In this document: positions 26,736-35,929 of the stretch, piece by piece | How the letters are laid out: each line of letters opens with the position of its first letter | Numbering within the stretch: the stretch's first letter is position 1 | NCBI RefSeq assembly: GCF_014189535.1 | Contig: NZ_CP050307.1 | Coordinates: 1,798,001 to 1,862,000, forward strand | Origin: Rhizobium lusitanum | GTDB lineage: Bacteria; Pseudomonadota; Alphaproteobacteria; Rhizobiales; Rhizobiaceae | Reading direction: 5' to 3' | Length of the DNA: 64,000 bases | Translations under genes and position numbers: made by a program | The notes under the pieces: generated by a model | Database searches by the model: none | What the model was told of the DNA's origin: nothing | The model's input: the letters and a program-made list of their open reading frames with translations, nothing else

Positions 26736-28049
26736 TCAAACCCTGTAGTAACGGTTCGCCCGTCGCTCAGCCTCCTTCATCGCATCCTCCGGCGTCAGCT
26801 GGCCGGTCACGGCGGCGGCGAACATGTCGACGAGCACGTAATCGGCCATCACGCCCGCCGATGCATAGCCCAGGGGGCCGGCATAGCCGTTCGGGCGCAG
26901 CGTCTCCGAAGCGCGGGCATAGGGCGCATGGACCGGATCGGCGGTCCAGACAGGGTTATTGGCAAAGGCCTTCAGGGGTTGGCAGCAATAGGCGCTCGAT
27001 CCCTGTATCCAGGCGTTCATCTGGTCGCCTTCCATCATGAACTTGATATAGGCCTTGGCGGCTTCCGGATATTTGGTATGGCTGAAGAGAAGCAACGAGC
27101 TCGTCTGGTGCAGCTCGACGCTCTTGCCGATGGGGCCGATCGGGAAGTTGGTGGTCCGGATATCGGCCGCGATCTCGGCGAGTTTCGGGTCTTTCTTCGC
27201 CGCATAATAGACCGACACGCCGTTTGCGATCAGCGACACCTGCCCGGCAAGGAAGGCCCGGTTGTTGTTGATGTCCTGCCAGCTTTCCGTTCCGGGGATG
27301 AAGGTGGCGTAAAGGTCCTTCGCATAATGAATGGCCGCCAGCGTCTCGGGGCTGTTGATCGTCACCTTGCCGCTTTCATCCACCATCTTGCCGCCATGGC
27401 TCCAAAGCAGCCAATGGGCGTAGTTGTTGCCGTCGCCGACGGCCTTGCCGTGCGGGAATCCGGCGGGTGTGCCCTTGGCCTTCATTGCCTTGCAAAGCTC
27501 GAGAAAGCCGGCGGTGTCCTTGGGGAATTCGCTGAAGCCCGCAGCCTTCACATGGCTGTCGCGATAGACGACGGCATTGCCGATCGCCGTCAGCGGCATG
27601 GCGATGAACTTGTCGCCACGGGTTGCATAGCCGCGCACGCCGTCATACCAGCCGCCGTATTTGTTGCCGAGATAGGTGGCAAGTTCGGTCAGATCGACCA
27701 GCTTGTCGGGATACTGATGCGCATCGTCGAACCAGCACATCACCATGTCGGGACCAGAACCGACATTGGCGGCGACGGCCGCCTTCGGTCGGATGTCTTC
27801 CCAGCTCTCTTTGTCGACGCGAACCTCGACGCCCGTCGCCTCCGTGAACTTCTTGGTATTGGCAAGCCAGGCTTCCTCGTCTCCCTTGACGAAGGGCGTC
27901 CAGCGAAGAAGCCTGAGACTGGCGCCCTTTTCGGGCGTGTAGCCGGGTTCGGCCTGGGCGAAGGCCGGGCGCATGCCGAGCGGCGAAAGGCCGGCGATAC
28001 CGGCTGCTGCCGCCGAGGCGGCAAGAAAGTCACGTCTCTTGAATGTCAT
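26736..28049 (-). CDS. sugar ABC transporter substrate-binding protein (CUT1), Tat-type signal
   Basis: A 437-residue receptor. The N-terminus TFKRRDFLAASAAAAGIAGL has a twin-arginine motif (RRDFLA), so it is probably exported folded by Tat, with cleavage near AFAQA. The mature part is a type I extracellular solute-binding fold (DMVMCWFDDAHQYPDKLVDL near residue 110; GKVTINSPETLAAIHYAKDL near 230). The start has GGAGGAG upstream. In transcription order it follows the ATPase gene after a 153-nt spacer holding a strong stem-loop. The ligand is probably a sugar or sugar acid, given the DenD neighbour. Confidence 0.92.
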   Translation of the reverse strand: MTFKRRDFLAASAAAAGIAGLSPLGMRPAFAQAEPGYTPEKGASLRLLRWTPFVKGDEEAWLANTKKFTEATGVEVRVDKESWEDIRPKAAVAANVGSGPDMVMCWFDDAHQYPDKLVDLTELATYLGNKYGGWYDGVRGYATRGDKFIAMPLTAIGNAVVYRDSHVKAAGFSEFPKDTAGFLELCKAMKAKGTPAGFPHGKAVGDGNNYAHWLLWSHGGKMVDESGKVTINSPETLAAIHYAKDLYATFIPGTESWQDINNNRAFLAGQVSLIANGVSVYYAAKKDPKLAEIAADIRTTNFPIGPIGKSVELHQTSSLLLFSHTKYPEAAKAYIKFMMEGDQMNAWIQGSSAYCCQPLKAFANNPVWTADPVHAPYARASETLRPNGYAGPLGYASAGVMADYVLVDMFAAAVTGQLTPEDAMKEAERRANRYYRV

Positions 28050-28155
28050 GATATTCTCCTCCTTTGAAACGGGAGCAAATCCCCCGGCGCCCACCTTCCC
28101 GCTTGGTGAACGACGACCATTGCATCCGAGCCTGCCGGATGCCTCCGCATCGACC

Positions 28156-28190
28156 GGTGAGCAGGAAGACTCCTCTTCCTCCAGCTCACC
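28156..28190 (-). other. 14-bp stem-loop between ATPase gene and binding-protein gene
   Basis: GGTGAGC-AGGAAGA (28156-28169) pairs with TCTTCCT-CCA-GCTCACC (28174-28190) with a 4-nt loop and a 3-nt bulge. It sits 13 nt after the ATPase stop and about 105 nt before the binding-protein start. No T-run follows. The likely role is transcript processing that lets the receptor be made in excess. Confidence 0.65.
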
Positions 28191-28202
28191 TTTGAAGCGG
28201 TA

Positions 28203-29270
28203 TCAGATACTCAATCTCTGACCGCCTTCGGCGTCGAAGAGATGGACATGTGGTGCATCGATGGAGATGCGCAGCGTATCGCCGGGGCGGGCATCGATCC
28301 GCTCCCGGAAGATGCAGTTGACGTCGCTGCCGCCAAACCGGACAATCATCTGCGTCTCATAGCCGGTCGGTTCGATCACCGTGATTTCCGCCGGCAGACC
28401 GTTGGGATCGAGCGCGATATATTCCGGACGCAGCCCATAGACGAGATCCCGACCCTTTGCGCCGGCAGGCGGATTTGCGACCGGCAGGACGGTTCCGTCC
28501 GACGCGATGAACTGGCTGGCATTCTCCGGATTGAGGCGGCCCTTGATCATGTTCATCGCCGGCGAGCCGATGAAGCCGGCGACGAAGAGATTGGCGGGCG
28601 TGTCGTAGAGATCGAGCGGCTTTCCCACCTGCTCCACGACACCATCATGCATGACGACGATCTTGTCGGCCATCGTCATGGCCTCGATCTGATCATGCGT
28701 GACGTAGACGGTCGTGGTGCCGAGGCGTTGATGCAGCTCCTTGATCTCCGCGCGCATGGCGACCCGGAGCTTGGCATCGAGGTTGGAAAGTGGTTCGTCG
28801 AAAAGGAAGACCTGCGGATCACGCACGATCGCCCGACCCATGGCGACGCGCTGGCGCTGACCGCCGGAGAGCTGGCGAGGATAGCGGTCGAGAAGCTTGG
28901 TAAGGCCCAGGATTTCCGCAGCCTTGTTGACCCGCTGATCCATGTCGGCTTTCGGCGAGCGTTTGAGCATCAGCGAGAAAGCCATGTTCTGCGCCACCGA
29001 CATATGCGGATAGAGCGCGTAGTTCTGAAACACCATCGCGATATCGCGGTCGCCCGGCGGGATCCCGTTGACGGCGCGATTGCCGATACGGATCTCGCCG
29101 GCGGAAATATTCTCGAGCCCGGCCAGCATTCTCAGAAGCGTAGATTTTCCGCATCCGGATGGTCCGACCAGGATCACGAACTCGCCGTCCGCAATCTCGA
29201 TGTTCACCCCCTTGATGACCGGAAACGCCCCGAATGATTTCCTGACATCGACAAACTCAACACCTGCCAT
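28203..29270 (-). CDS. sugar ABC transporter ATP-binding protein (UgpC/MsmK family)
   Basis: A 355-residue ATPase. Walker A GPSGCGKSTLLRMLAGLE is near residue 36, LSGGQRQRVAMGRAIV near 135, Walker B VFLFDEPLSNLDAKLR near 155, and the OB-fold regulatory tail (residues 240-350, LVYGLRPEYIAL) is typical of MalK/UgpC. It comes before the receptor and permease genes, 106 nt after the SDR gene. Confidence 0.93.
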   Translation of the reverse strand: MAGVEFVDVRKSFGAFPVIKGVNIEIADGEFVILVGPSGCGKSTLLRMLAGLENISAGEIRIGNRAVNGIPPGDRDIAMVFQNYALYPHMSVAQNMAFSLMLKRSPKADMDQRVNKAAEILGLTKLLDRYPRQLSGGQRQRVAMGRAIVRDPQVFLFDEPLSNLDAKLRVAMRAEIKELHQRLGTTTVYVTHDQIEAMTMADKIVVMHDGVVEQVGKPLDLYDTPANLFVAGFIGSPAMNMIKGRLNPENASQFIASDGTVLPVANPPAGAKGRDLVYGLRPEYIALDPNGLPAEITVIEPTGYETQMIVRFGGSDVNCIFRERIDARPGDTLRISIDAPHVHLFDAEGGQRLSI

Positions 29271-29376
29271 AAAAGTCCCTCCCCGAACCTATCCCCTTTT
29301 TTGACCCCCATCTGCCGGTCGTCCCCTCCTCCAGGATATTCACCGCCAGAACGCGCGCCAAGTCTACTTCAACATC

Positions 29377-30153
29377 CTATCCCCTGCCGACGAGCGGCAT
29401 CTTTGTCGCCATCACCGTCATGGTCAGAACATTTGCCTCCAATGGCAGGCTTGCCATGTAGACGACCGCGCGAGCGACATGCTCGGCGGAAATCGTCGGC
29501 TCGCTGGCGATTTCCCCGTTCGCCTGCAGCACGCCCGAACTCATCCTCGCGGTCATGTCCGTTGCGGCATTGCCGATATCGATCTGGCCGCAGGCGATAT
29601 CGTATGGCCGTCCGTCGAGCGCGGTCGATTTCGTAAGGCCAGTAATCGCATGCTTCGTCGCGGTATAGGGGGCGGAATTCGGCCTCGGCGTCGTCGCCGA
29701 GATCGACCCGTTATTGATGATACGGCCGCCGCGAGGCTCCTGCGACTTCATCAGCCTGAAAGCCTGCTGCGTGCAAAGGAAGGCGCCGGTGAGGTTAGCC
29801 GCGACCACGCCGCTCCACTGCTCGAAAGTGATGTCTTCGAGAGGGATCGCCGGAGCACCGCTGCCGGCATTGTTGACGAGAAGATCGAGCCGACCAAACT
29901 CGGTTCTGATCTTGCCGAAGAGATCGGCGACCTGCTCGGCGGCGCCGATATCGCAGGCGATCGCCCGTATCGTGCCGCCGGTCTCGGTTGCAAGTTCGCT
30001 GGCGGCTTTCTCCAGCACATCGCTGCGGCGGCCGGTGATGACAACGGCATAACCCTCCGCGCTCAGCGCCCTGGCGATGCTACGGCCGATGCCGGTACCT
30101 CCGCCGGTGACGAGGGCGACGGGGATTCTATGTGCGGCTGCGGATTGCGGCAT
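29377..30153 (-). CDS. short-chain dehydrogenase/reductase (SDR)
   Basis: A 258-residue NAD(P)-dependent oxidoreductase. The cofactor motif [11 protein letters not shown] is near residue 16, NNAGSG near 92, the catalytic serine in [11 protein letters not shown] near 145, and YTATKHA (Tyr-x-x-x-Lys) near 160. The start at the ATG 30153 follows GGAGGG and lies 1 nt beyond the stop of the denD gene; a longer upstream frame is rejected because it overlaps that gene. It probably oxidises or reduces an intermediate of the same sugar-acid route. Confidence 0.9.
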   Translation of the reverse strand: MPQSAAAHRIPVALVTGGGTGIGRSIARALSAEGYAVVITGRRSDVLEKAASELATETGGTIRAIACDIGAAEQVADLFGKIRTEFGRLDLLVNNAGSGAPAIPLEDITFEQWSGVVAANLTGAFLCTQQAFRLMKSQEPRGGRIINNGSISATTPRPNSAPYTATKHAITGLTKSTALDGRPYDIACGQIDIGNAATDMTARMSSGVLQANGEIASEPTISAEHVARAVVYMASLPLEANVLTMTVMATKMPLVGRG

Positions 30154-30154
30154 C

Positions 30155-31138
30155 TCAGATATTCCCTCCAAGCTCATCATCGATATGGATCCTGATGATC
30201 TCATCGAAATTGGTTTCCGCTTTGAAGCCAAGGGCCGTCGCGCGCTGCGCACCGAAATCCGTCGCCCATCCCGAAACAATCGAACGGATAACCGGATCGA
30301 TCTCGCGGCGGATGAGTTTGACTGCTTTTTCGCCCGCGACGCGGCGCAGAGCCTCGATCTCCTCGCCAACAAGCGCCGACAGGCCGGGCATGGTGAGATT
30401 TCGGCGCGGCCCGATCCTGCTGCTGTCGATGCGCGCTGCGTGGATGAAAAAGCCGACCGCGGAACGTGGGCTGGCAAACCAGTGCCGGACGCTCTCATCC
30501 ACCGGCAGCACGGCTTCCTGATGGGCGAGAGGCTCGCGCAGGATGTTCGAGAAGAAGCCGGAGGCTGCCTTGTTGGGCTTGCCGGGCCGGATGCAGATCG
30601 TCGGCAGGCGAATGCCGATGCCGTCGAATATCCCTCGCCTCGAATAGTCGGAAAGCAGGAGTTCGCAGATCGCCTTCTGCGTGCCGTAACTCGTCAAAGG
30701 TGTCGTGAAGAAATCGTCGCCGATCTTGTCCGGAAAGGGCTGCCCGAAAACCGCAATGGACGAGGCAAAGATGACACGGGGATTGTAGGGCTCTTTCTGT
30801 CCCTCATGTCGGATGGCTTCGAACAGCGAGCGCGTGCCATCGAGATTGGTGCTGTAGCCTTTGTCGAAATCCGCCTCGGCCTCGCCGGAGACGATTGCCG
30901 CGAAATGGAAGATCAGATCCGGCCGCAAGCCGGAAAGCCTGGCCGCACTGCCAGCATCGGAGAGATCAACCGTCAGCGTGGTGGAAATCGACGCGAGTGC
31001 GGCCGGTACCGGCGACGCAATGACATCGACGAGCGTCAACCTGTCGATCCCACAGCCAAGCACTTCCGCTTCCAGACCAATCTTTTCCACCAGCTTGCGG
31101 CCGATCATGCCGGCCGCCCCGATAACCATCACATGCAT
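30155..31138 (-). CDS. denD: D-erythronate dehydrogenase-like extended SDR (DenD)
   Basis: A 327-residue NAD-dependent enzyme. The cofactor motif [11 protein letters not shown] is near residue 7, [19 protein letters not shown] near 78, and [12 protein letters not shown] (Tyr-x-x-x-Lys) near 148. It resembles DenD, which oxidises D-erythronate to 2-oxo-tetronate in tetronate catabolism. The usual OtnK kinase, OtnC decarboxylase and OtnI isomerase are not adjacent, so the assigned substrate is tentative. It lies 5 nt after the GntR gene. Confidence 0.8.
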   Translation of the reverse strand: MHVMVIGAAGMIGRKLVEKIGLEAEVLGCGIDRLTLVDVIASPVPAALASISTTLTVDLSDAGSAARLSGLRPDLIFHFAAIVSGEAEADFDKGYSTNLDGTRSLFEAIRHEGQKEPYNPRVIFASSIAVFGQPFPDKIGDDFFTTPLTSYGTQKAICELLLSDYSRRGIFDGIGIRLPTICIRPGKPNKAASGFFSNILREPLAHQEAVLPVDESVRHWFASPRSAVGFFIHAARIDSSRIGPRRNLTMPGLSALVGEEIEALRRVAGEKAVKLIRREIDPVIRSIVSGWATDFGAQRATALGFKAETNFDEIIRIHIDDELGGNI

Positions 31139-31143
31139 ATCAG

Positions 31144-31911
31144 TCAGATCTCCTCATGCTCGCTGGCTTGAACCGCCTTGTCGGTGGCCAGCAGAATTTT
31201 GGTCGTTTCGTAAATGCGTGTCAGATGATGCTGGAACGCCGCAATGACAGCCTCCCGGTCATGCCGCGTAAGGGCCTCAAAAATGGAGAGATGATCGCTA
31301 TAGCTCGCCTCGATGGCGCCCGGCTTGGACATGGCGTTGCGCCGGTAATTCATCATGTAGGTGTATAGATCGGTGACGAAAGCAGCGAGGAGCGGGTTCC
31401 CGCAGGCGCGATAGATCGCGACATGGAATTCGCGGTCGCAAATCAGGAAACGCATGGCATCGTCTCCACCGAGACGTTGCGCCTCCAGCAGGGCCTGCAG
31501 CTTTGCCAGCGCCGCGTCGTCGATCCGCTCGGCGGCATCGCCGACCACCTTGAGTTCGACATGGAGACGTGCTGCGTGAACCGATTCCAGATCGTAGCTG
31601 TCGATCGCGTTGGGAGAGGCGATCGTCACCGTGATGTGGCTGAGATCGACCTTGCAGACGCGGCTGCGGCTGCCATGCGAAACCTCGATAATGCCCTGCC
31701 CGGCAAGCGTCTGGATAGCCCCGCGCACCGTTTCGCGGCTGACATGGAGAACATTGGCCAGTTCGCGCTCGCCCGGCAATTCGTCGCCCGGCCGCAACAT
31801 ATTGGTGGCGATCAGGACCATCAGTTTTTCGGCGATGACCTCACGCGCCGTCCGGCGGGCGAGACTGCGCGCGATATTCGGTACTTCGGTTAAGATTGGA
31901 CTTTCGTCCAT
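31144..31911 (-). CDS. GntR-family regulator (FadR-type, FCD domain)
   Basis: A 255-residue regulator. The DNA-binding domain is at residues 20-90 (PGDELPGERELANVLHVSRE and IIEVSHGSRSRVCKVD) and the FCD domain at 105-235 (DREFHVAIYRACGNPLLAAF; SDHLSIFEALTRHDREAV). The start at 31911 follows GGAGGGG. It heads the operon for DenD, the SDR and the sugar transporter, and is the likely local repressor. Confidence 0.91.
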   Translation of the reverse strand: MDESPILTEVPNIARSLARRTAREVIAEKLMVLIATNMLRPGDELPGERELANVLHVSRETVRGAIQTLAGQGIIEVSHGSRSRVCKVDLSHITVTIASPNAIDSYDLESVHAARLHVELKVVGDAAERIDDAALAKLQALLEAQRLGGDDAMRFLICDREFHVAIYRACGNPLLAAFVTDLYTYMMNYRRNAMSKPGAIEASYSDHLSIFEALTRHDREAVIAAFQHHLTRIYETTKILLATDKAVQASEHEEI

Positions 31912-31922
31912 CGCACCCCTCC

Positions 31923-31941
31923 GGTCCACTGGTTGGTCCAG
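31923..31941. promoter_or_regulatory. candidate operator with repeated GGTCCA and CTGG-N5-CCAG
   Basis: Immediately upstream of the GntR gene, GGTCCA occurs at 31923 and 31935 (12-nt period), and CTGGTTGGTCCAG forms a short imperfect palindrome. FCD-type GntR proteins often bind TGGTC/GACCA-like sites. The location over the start region suits autorepression. No test of binding is possible here. Confidence 0.4.
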
Positions 31942-32143
31942 CAGATCAGTTTATTAAGGGTTGTGAAGTGAAATCCGTCAAGACGATTTCGTCGCCGCAA
32001 CGCAGCAGAAATGAGATCAATTCCCCCGCACTGCCGCAATCTGAGCGGGAGGGATGGAAATAGCAGATTGGCACACACGCCGCGGCAAGAGCGGCATCAG
32101 GAGATTTCACACGCGGAACCTCGGGCAGGCCGCGTGACAAGGT

Positions 32144-32173
32144 CCGCCTATGCGACACGGATCGCATAGGCGG
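32144..32173 (-). terminator. 12-bp perfect stem-loop downstream of the ssu operon
   Basis: CCGCCTATGCGA (32144-32155) and TCGCATAGGCGG (32162-32173) are perfect inverted copies with a 6-nt loop, about 100 nt beyond the SsuA stop codon. No T-run follows on the minus strand. It may be a U-poor terminator or a 3' stabilising structure. The rest of 31942-32274 shows no gene. Confidence 0.5.
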
Positions 32174-32274
32174 TTACCTCTCCGGCATCATTCGAAAATC
32201 AAGGTGAGCGATACGCTTTTCAACCAGCCCGTCCCACACCGAGGCGATCTCGCCTAAACAATCCCAAGCGCAGC

Positions 32275-33225
32275 CTACTTCAGCGTGATCATGCCGGCAG
32301 CGATATCCGGCGTCGCGGGGATGATGCCGCTTTTCACATACCACTCCGCTATGTTGCCGATCTGCTTGACGTCGGCATCGGTGACGGCGGTTGTTGGTAC
32401 GGCGTTGTTTTCGCCGATCTTCGCACCAAGTTCGGCCGGAATATTCATTTCCTTGGCCCAGATCGTGCCCGCTTCGGCCTTATTTGCCAGCGACCAGGCA
32501 TTCTCGCTCTTCACAACATCGAATATGGCCTGCAGCTGATCCAGCTTCTTGGATGCAAACTCGCGGCTTGCGACGAGCACGACGGCATTGTCGGACCCGA
32601 TCGCCGCACCGTCGGCAAGGACTTTGCCGTCATAGGTTTTCTCGGCAATCGTCAGGAAGGGATCCCAGGTCGCCCAGGCATCGACATGGCCTTGAACGAA
32701 GCTCGGTCCGCTGTCGCTGGGGCTGAGGTAAACGCGCGTGACGGTCGATGGATCGACGCCGTTCTTTTCAAGGCCACGCATCAGCAGATATTCGCCGGTC
32801 CCGCCCCGGTTCACGGCGACCTTCTTTCCGGCAAGGTCTTTCAGCGAGGAGATGCCCGAGTCACTCTTGATAACAACGCCTTCAGAACCGGCCGCCATCT
32901 TCTGATAAGCGAAAACGACAAGCGGGATCTTGGCGGCGAGCGCGGCGATGGACGATGTCGAACTGCCCGCAGTGATATCGATGCTTCCAGCATTCAGTGC
33001 TTCAAACGCTGGGGCTGCCGCGGGAAAGGGGCCGGCCCATTCGACCTTGATGCCTTTTTCGGCGAGCGCCTTTTCCAGCGTGCCGCGCGACTTCGCAAGG
33101 GTCAGGTCGTTCGGCCCACGCAGCCAGCCGATCCTGACGACATGATCGGCGGCCTGCGCCATCGGCGCAAGTAGTGAGAAGAGAGTAGCGACGGCAAATG
33201 CTTTAAAAAATGAGTGCTTTCTCAT
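32275..33225 (-). CDS. ssuA: aliphatic sulfonate ABC transporter substrate-binding protein
   Basis: A 316-residue periplasmic receptor. The signal peptide is RKHSFFKAFAVATLFSLLAP then MAQA, cleaved before ADHVV. The SsuA/TauA/NMT1 fold is shown by GWLRGPNDLTLAKSRGTLEK near residue 33, FEALNAGSIDITAGSSTSSI near 75 and GHVDAWATWDPFLTIAEKT near 180. Its start overlaps the SsuB stop by 4 nt. It is the last gene of the operon. Confidence 0.9.
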   Translation of the reverse strand: MRKHSFFKAFAVATLFSLLAPMAQAADHVVRIGWLRGPNDLTLAKSRGTLEKALAEKGIKVEWAGPFPAAAPAFEALNAGSIDITAGSSTSSIAALAAKIPLVVFAYQKMAAGSEGVVIKSDSGISSLKDLAGKKVAVNRGGTGEYLLMRGLEKNGVDPSTVTRVYLSPSDSGPSFVQGHVDAWATWDPFLTIAEKTYDGKVLADGAAIGSDNAVVLVASREFASKKLDQLQAIFDVVKSENAWSLANKAEAGTIWAKEMNIPAELGAKIGENNAVPTTAVTDADVKQIGNIAEWYVKSGIIPATPDIAAGMITLK

Positions 33226-33968
33226 GGACTTGCGATCCGTTCTGCCTGAGGGGCGTGATGGTGTTCAAGATGATTTTGTTCGACGCCAAGCTGCGACAGA
33301 AGCTGGGATTCGATCTGGGTAGCCCGCGGGTCGCTTCGCTGCCGCGGATGTGGGATATCGACGTTGATTTCCAGACTGAAGCGCCCCTGATCGATGACGA
33401 GAATCCGATCTGCCAGCGCCACGGCTTCCCAAACGTCATGCGTGACCAGAAACACGGCCGGCCTGTGCTTGCGCCATAGCTCGTCGACAAGTGCATGCAT
33501 TCTGATCCTCGTCAGCGCGTCGAGCGCCGCGAAAGGTTCGTCGAGCAGCAGCAATTGCGGTGTTCTGACCAGCGCGCGTGCCAGTGCTGCCCGTTGCGCC
33601 TCGCCACCCGACAACGTCAGTGGCCAGGCGTCGCGGCGATGCGACAATCCGACATCGGCAAGCGCCTGCTCGGCCGCCTCGCGAGCGTTCGGCAAATTCA
33701 CGCCGAGAGCGACATTGTCGATGACGCGCTTCCACGGCATCAGCCTCGGCTCCTGAAAGACGACAGCGCGCCGGGTGGGGATCTCGGCTTTCTCCGCAGG
33801 TGCCTGATCAAGGCCGGCCAGGACGCGTAGAAGCGTGGATTTCCCGGAGCCACTGCGCCCAAGCAACGCGACGAACTCTCCCGGTTTTATCTGAAGGTCG
33901 ATGCCATCGAGCACCGCCGGGCCACCGAATGATCGGCTCAGGCCCTGAATATCGACAAGCGCGCTCAT
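33222..33968 (-). CDS. ssuB: aliphatic sulfonate ABC transporter ATP-binding protein
   Basis: About 248 residues from MSALVDIQGLSRSFGGPAVL. Walker A GRSGSGKST is near residue 37, LSGGEAQRAALARALV near 120, Walker B LLLLDEPFAALDALTR near 140 and LVTHDVWEA near 175. The ATG overlaps the permease stop (ATGA). The short, histidine-rich C-terminus (ENQ then HLEHHHAPQ-like residues) is unusual but not diagnostic. Confidence 0.9.
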   Translation of the reverse strand: MSALVDIQGLSRSFGGPAVLDGIDLQIKPGEFVALLGRSGSGKSTLLRVLAGLDQAPAEKAEIPTRRAVVFQEPRLMPWKRVIDNVALGVNLPNAREAAEQALADVGLSHRRDAWPLTLSGGEAQRAALARALVRTPQLLLLDEPFAALDALTRIRMHALVDELWRKHRPAVFLVTHDVWEAVALADRILVIDQGRFSLEINVDIPHPRQRSDPRATQIESQLLSQLGVEQNHLEHHHAPQAERIASP

Positions 33969-34801
33969 GCCGTCACCACTGGGCGCCAGCGCAGCGCATA
34001 GGCCTCGATGATCCGCACCAGACCGTCCGTCAGAAGTCCCATCACGGCATAGACCAGAAGGCACACCACGATCACATCCGTTTGCAGGAAGTCACGCGCA
34101 TAGGTCATGATGGAGCCAATCCCGCTTGACGCGTTGATCTGCTCGCCGACCACGAGACTGAGCCAGGCAACGCTCAGGCCGTAGCGGATACCGACGAGCA
34201 ACGATGGCAGCGCGCCGGGGATCACGATATGGCGTACGATCCCGAGGGTCCCCAGACCAAGCGTTCTTCCAGCTTCGATCAGTTTGCGGTCAATGCCGCG
34301 AATGCCTCCGTGCAAGGTCAGGTAAATCGGGAAGATGCAACCAAATGCCACCATACCGACCTTCGGCACCTCACCAATTCCAAACCACAGGATGAACAGC
34401 GGCAGAAGCCCGAGAAACGGCATCGCCTTCAGCATCTGGATTGGCGGATCGATCATCGTTTCCCCGAAGCGGGAAAGCCCGGAAACAAGGCCGAGCAATA
34501 CGCCCACCACGAGAGCAATGGAGAAACCGGCCGCCACGCGCAGAAACGACACGCCAAGGCCAATGATGAGTTCACCCGATGCCGTCAGTTTCGTACCGGC
34601 GGCAATGATCTGAATTGGCGACGCCAGAATCCGTGGCGACAACAAACCGGTGACACTCAAAAACTGCCAGAGAACCAGGATGGCCAGCGGCGACGCCAGG
34701 CGACTAAGGAACGAGCCGAGCCGAACCTTGAACCTTTGGCTCTCGTTTTGCGGCACGACAGGCTGGTCCAGCGCCTGCTCGATAAGCCGGGTATCAACCA
34801 T
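33965..34801 (-). CDS. ssuC: aliphatic sulfonate ABC transporter permease
   Basis: A 278-residue inner-membrane protein of the SsuC/TauC/NrtB family. The EAA loop LIEAGRTLGLGTLGIVRHIV is near residue 180, and GLSVAWLSLVVGEQINASSG near 205 is typical. It has six hydrophobic segments. It overlaps the SsuD stop by 8 nt. Confidence 0.91.
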   Translation of the reverse strand: MVDTRLIEQALDQPVVPQNESQRFKVRLGSFLSRLASPLAILVLWQFLSVTGLLSPRILASPIQIIAAGTKLTASGELIIGLGVSFLRVAAGFSIALVVGVLLGLVSGLSRFGETMIDPPIQMLKAMPFLGLLPLFILWFGIGEVPKVGMVAFGCIFPIYLTLHGGIRGIDRKLIEAGRTLGLGTLGIVRHIVIPGALPSLLVGIRYGLSVAWLSLVVGEQINASSGIGSIMTYARDFLQTDVIVVCLLVYAVMGLLTDGLVRIIEAYALRWRPVVTA

Positions 34802-35927
34802 TCGTCTTCTTTCCTGAGAGGTCGCGGTCGAACAACGTCGACCAGGTGAACTGCTTCCTTTCAGGGGTCAATCGTTCGACCGGCAGTCTCGGCAGGACCG
34901 TCTCGCCGAACCGATATGCCTCCTCGAGCAGCGGCATGCCCGACAAAATGAAGGTATCGACGCCAACAGCCTGATAGGCCTCGAGCGTGCGGATGACGGT
35001 GTCGGGCGATCCGACGATCGCGGTTCCCGGACCCGGCCGAACGAGGCCGATACCGGCCCACAGGTTTGGCGATATCTCCAGATCGCGGAGATTGTCCGGC
35101 TTGATGCCCCCATGCATGCGGCTCATGCGCTGCTGGCCGATGGAATCGGTGTTCGACACGAAACGCTGGTTGGCTGCGATCGCGGCGTCATCCATCTGCT
35201 CATAAAGATCGGCGGCAGCCTCCCAGGCCTTCGCGTCGGTTGACCGCACGATGACATAGAGCCGGATGCCATAGTTCAGCTCGCGCCCGTACGCAGCAGC
35301 TCGGGCCTTCACCTGCAAGACCTTTTCACCCATCTGTTCGGGCGTTTCTCCCCAGGAGAGGTAGGTGTCGACATGCTTGGCCGCCACCTCGATGGCGCTG
35401 TCGGACGAACCGCCGAACCAGAGCGGCGGCGCGGGAATTGAGGAGCCTACCGGAAGCGCAAGCTTGGCGCCTTCCGTCTGGAAATATTTGCCGTGATGGG
35501 TCACGCTTTCGCCGGCCATCAGGCGATGCCAGACCGTCAGATATTCATCGGCCATGTCATAACGTTCGTCGTGCGGCAGCGTCATGCCGTAAGCGCCCAG
35601 CATCTTGGCGTCGCCGGACACCACGTTCAGAAGCAGCCGCCCGTTGGAAAACTCCTGGAACGTCGCGGCCATCTTCGCCAGCAAGGTCGGCGCCACCAGA
35701 CCGGGGTGAAACGCCAGAAGAAATTTCATCCGCTCCGTATACGGCAGCAAGGCGCCTGCCAGTGGCCAGACGTCATGGGCGCCCGTTGCAAACAATGCGC
35801 CGGTAAAGCCGAGATGATCGTAGGCTTGCGCCAATTGCTTGTAGTAGCCGTAGTCGATCGTGCGTGACCCCTCAGGCTTCCACGGATAAGCGCCATCCGG
35901 CGCGCACATGTACCAAAGAACGTTCAT
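34794..35927 (-). CDS. ssuD: FMNH2-dependent alkanesulfonate monooxygenase
   Basis: A 377-residue LLM-class enzyme that uses FMNH2 and O2 to convert alkanesulfonates to aldehyde and sulfite in the cytoplasm. LLNVVSGDAKMLGAYGMTLP near residue 100, HDERYDMADEYLTVWHRLM near 120 and PPLWFGGSSDSAIEVAAKH near 168 match SsuD. It lies between the leaderless binding-protein-like gene (2-nt gap) and ssuC. No SsuE flavin reductase gene is in the window. Confidence 0.88.
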   Translation of the reverse strand: MNVLWYMCAPDGAYPWKPEGSRTIDYGYYKQLAQAYDHLGFTGALFATGAHDVWPLAGALLPYTERMKFLLAFHPGLVAPTLLAKMAATFQEFSNGRLLLNVVSGDAKMLGAYGMTLPHDERYDMADEYLTVWHRLMAGESVTHHGKYFQTEGAKLALPVGSSIPAPPLWFGGSSDSAIEVAAKHVDTYLSWGETPEQMGEKVLQVKARAAAYGRELNYGIRLYVIVRSTDAKAWEAAADLYEQMDDAAIAANQRFVSNTDSIGQQRMSRMHGGIKPDNLRDLEISPNLWAGIGLVRPGPGTAIVGSPDTVIRTLEAYQAVGVDTFILSGMPLLEEAYRFGETVLPRLPVERLTPERKQFTWSTLFDRDLSGKKTNG

Positions 35928-35929
35928 GG

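Noticed and set aside
24996..28067. Plus-strand frames of about 380-410 codons across the sugar ABC operon
   Set aside because: They are highly charged shadow translations; the minus strand holds clear permease and receptor genes.
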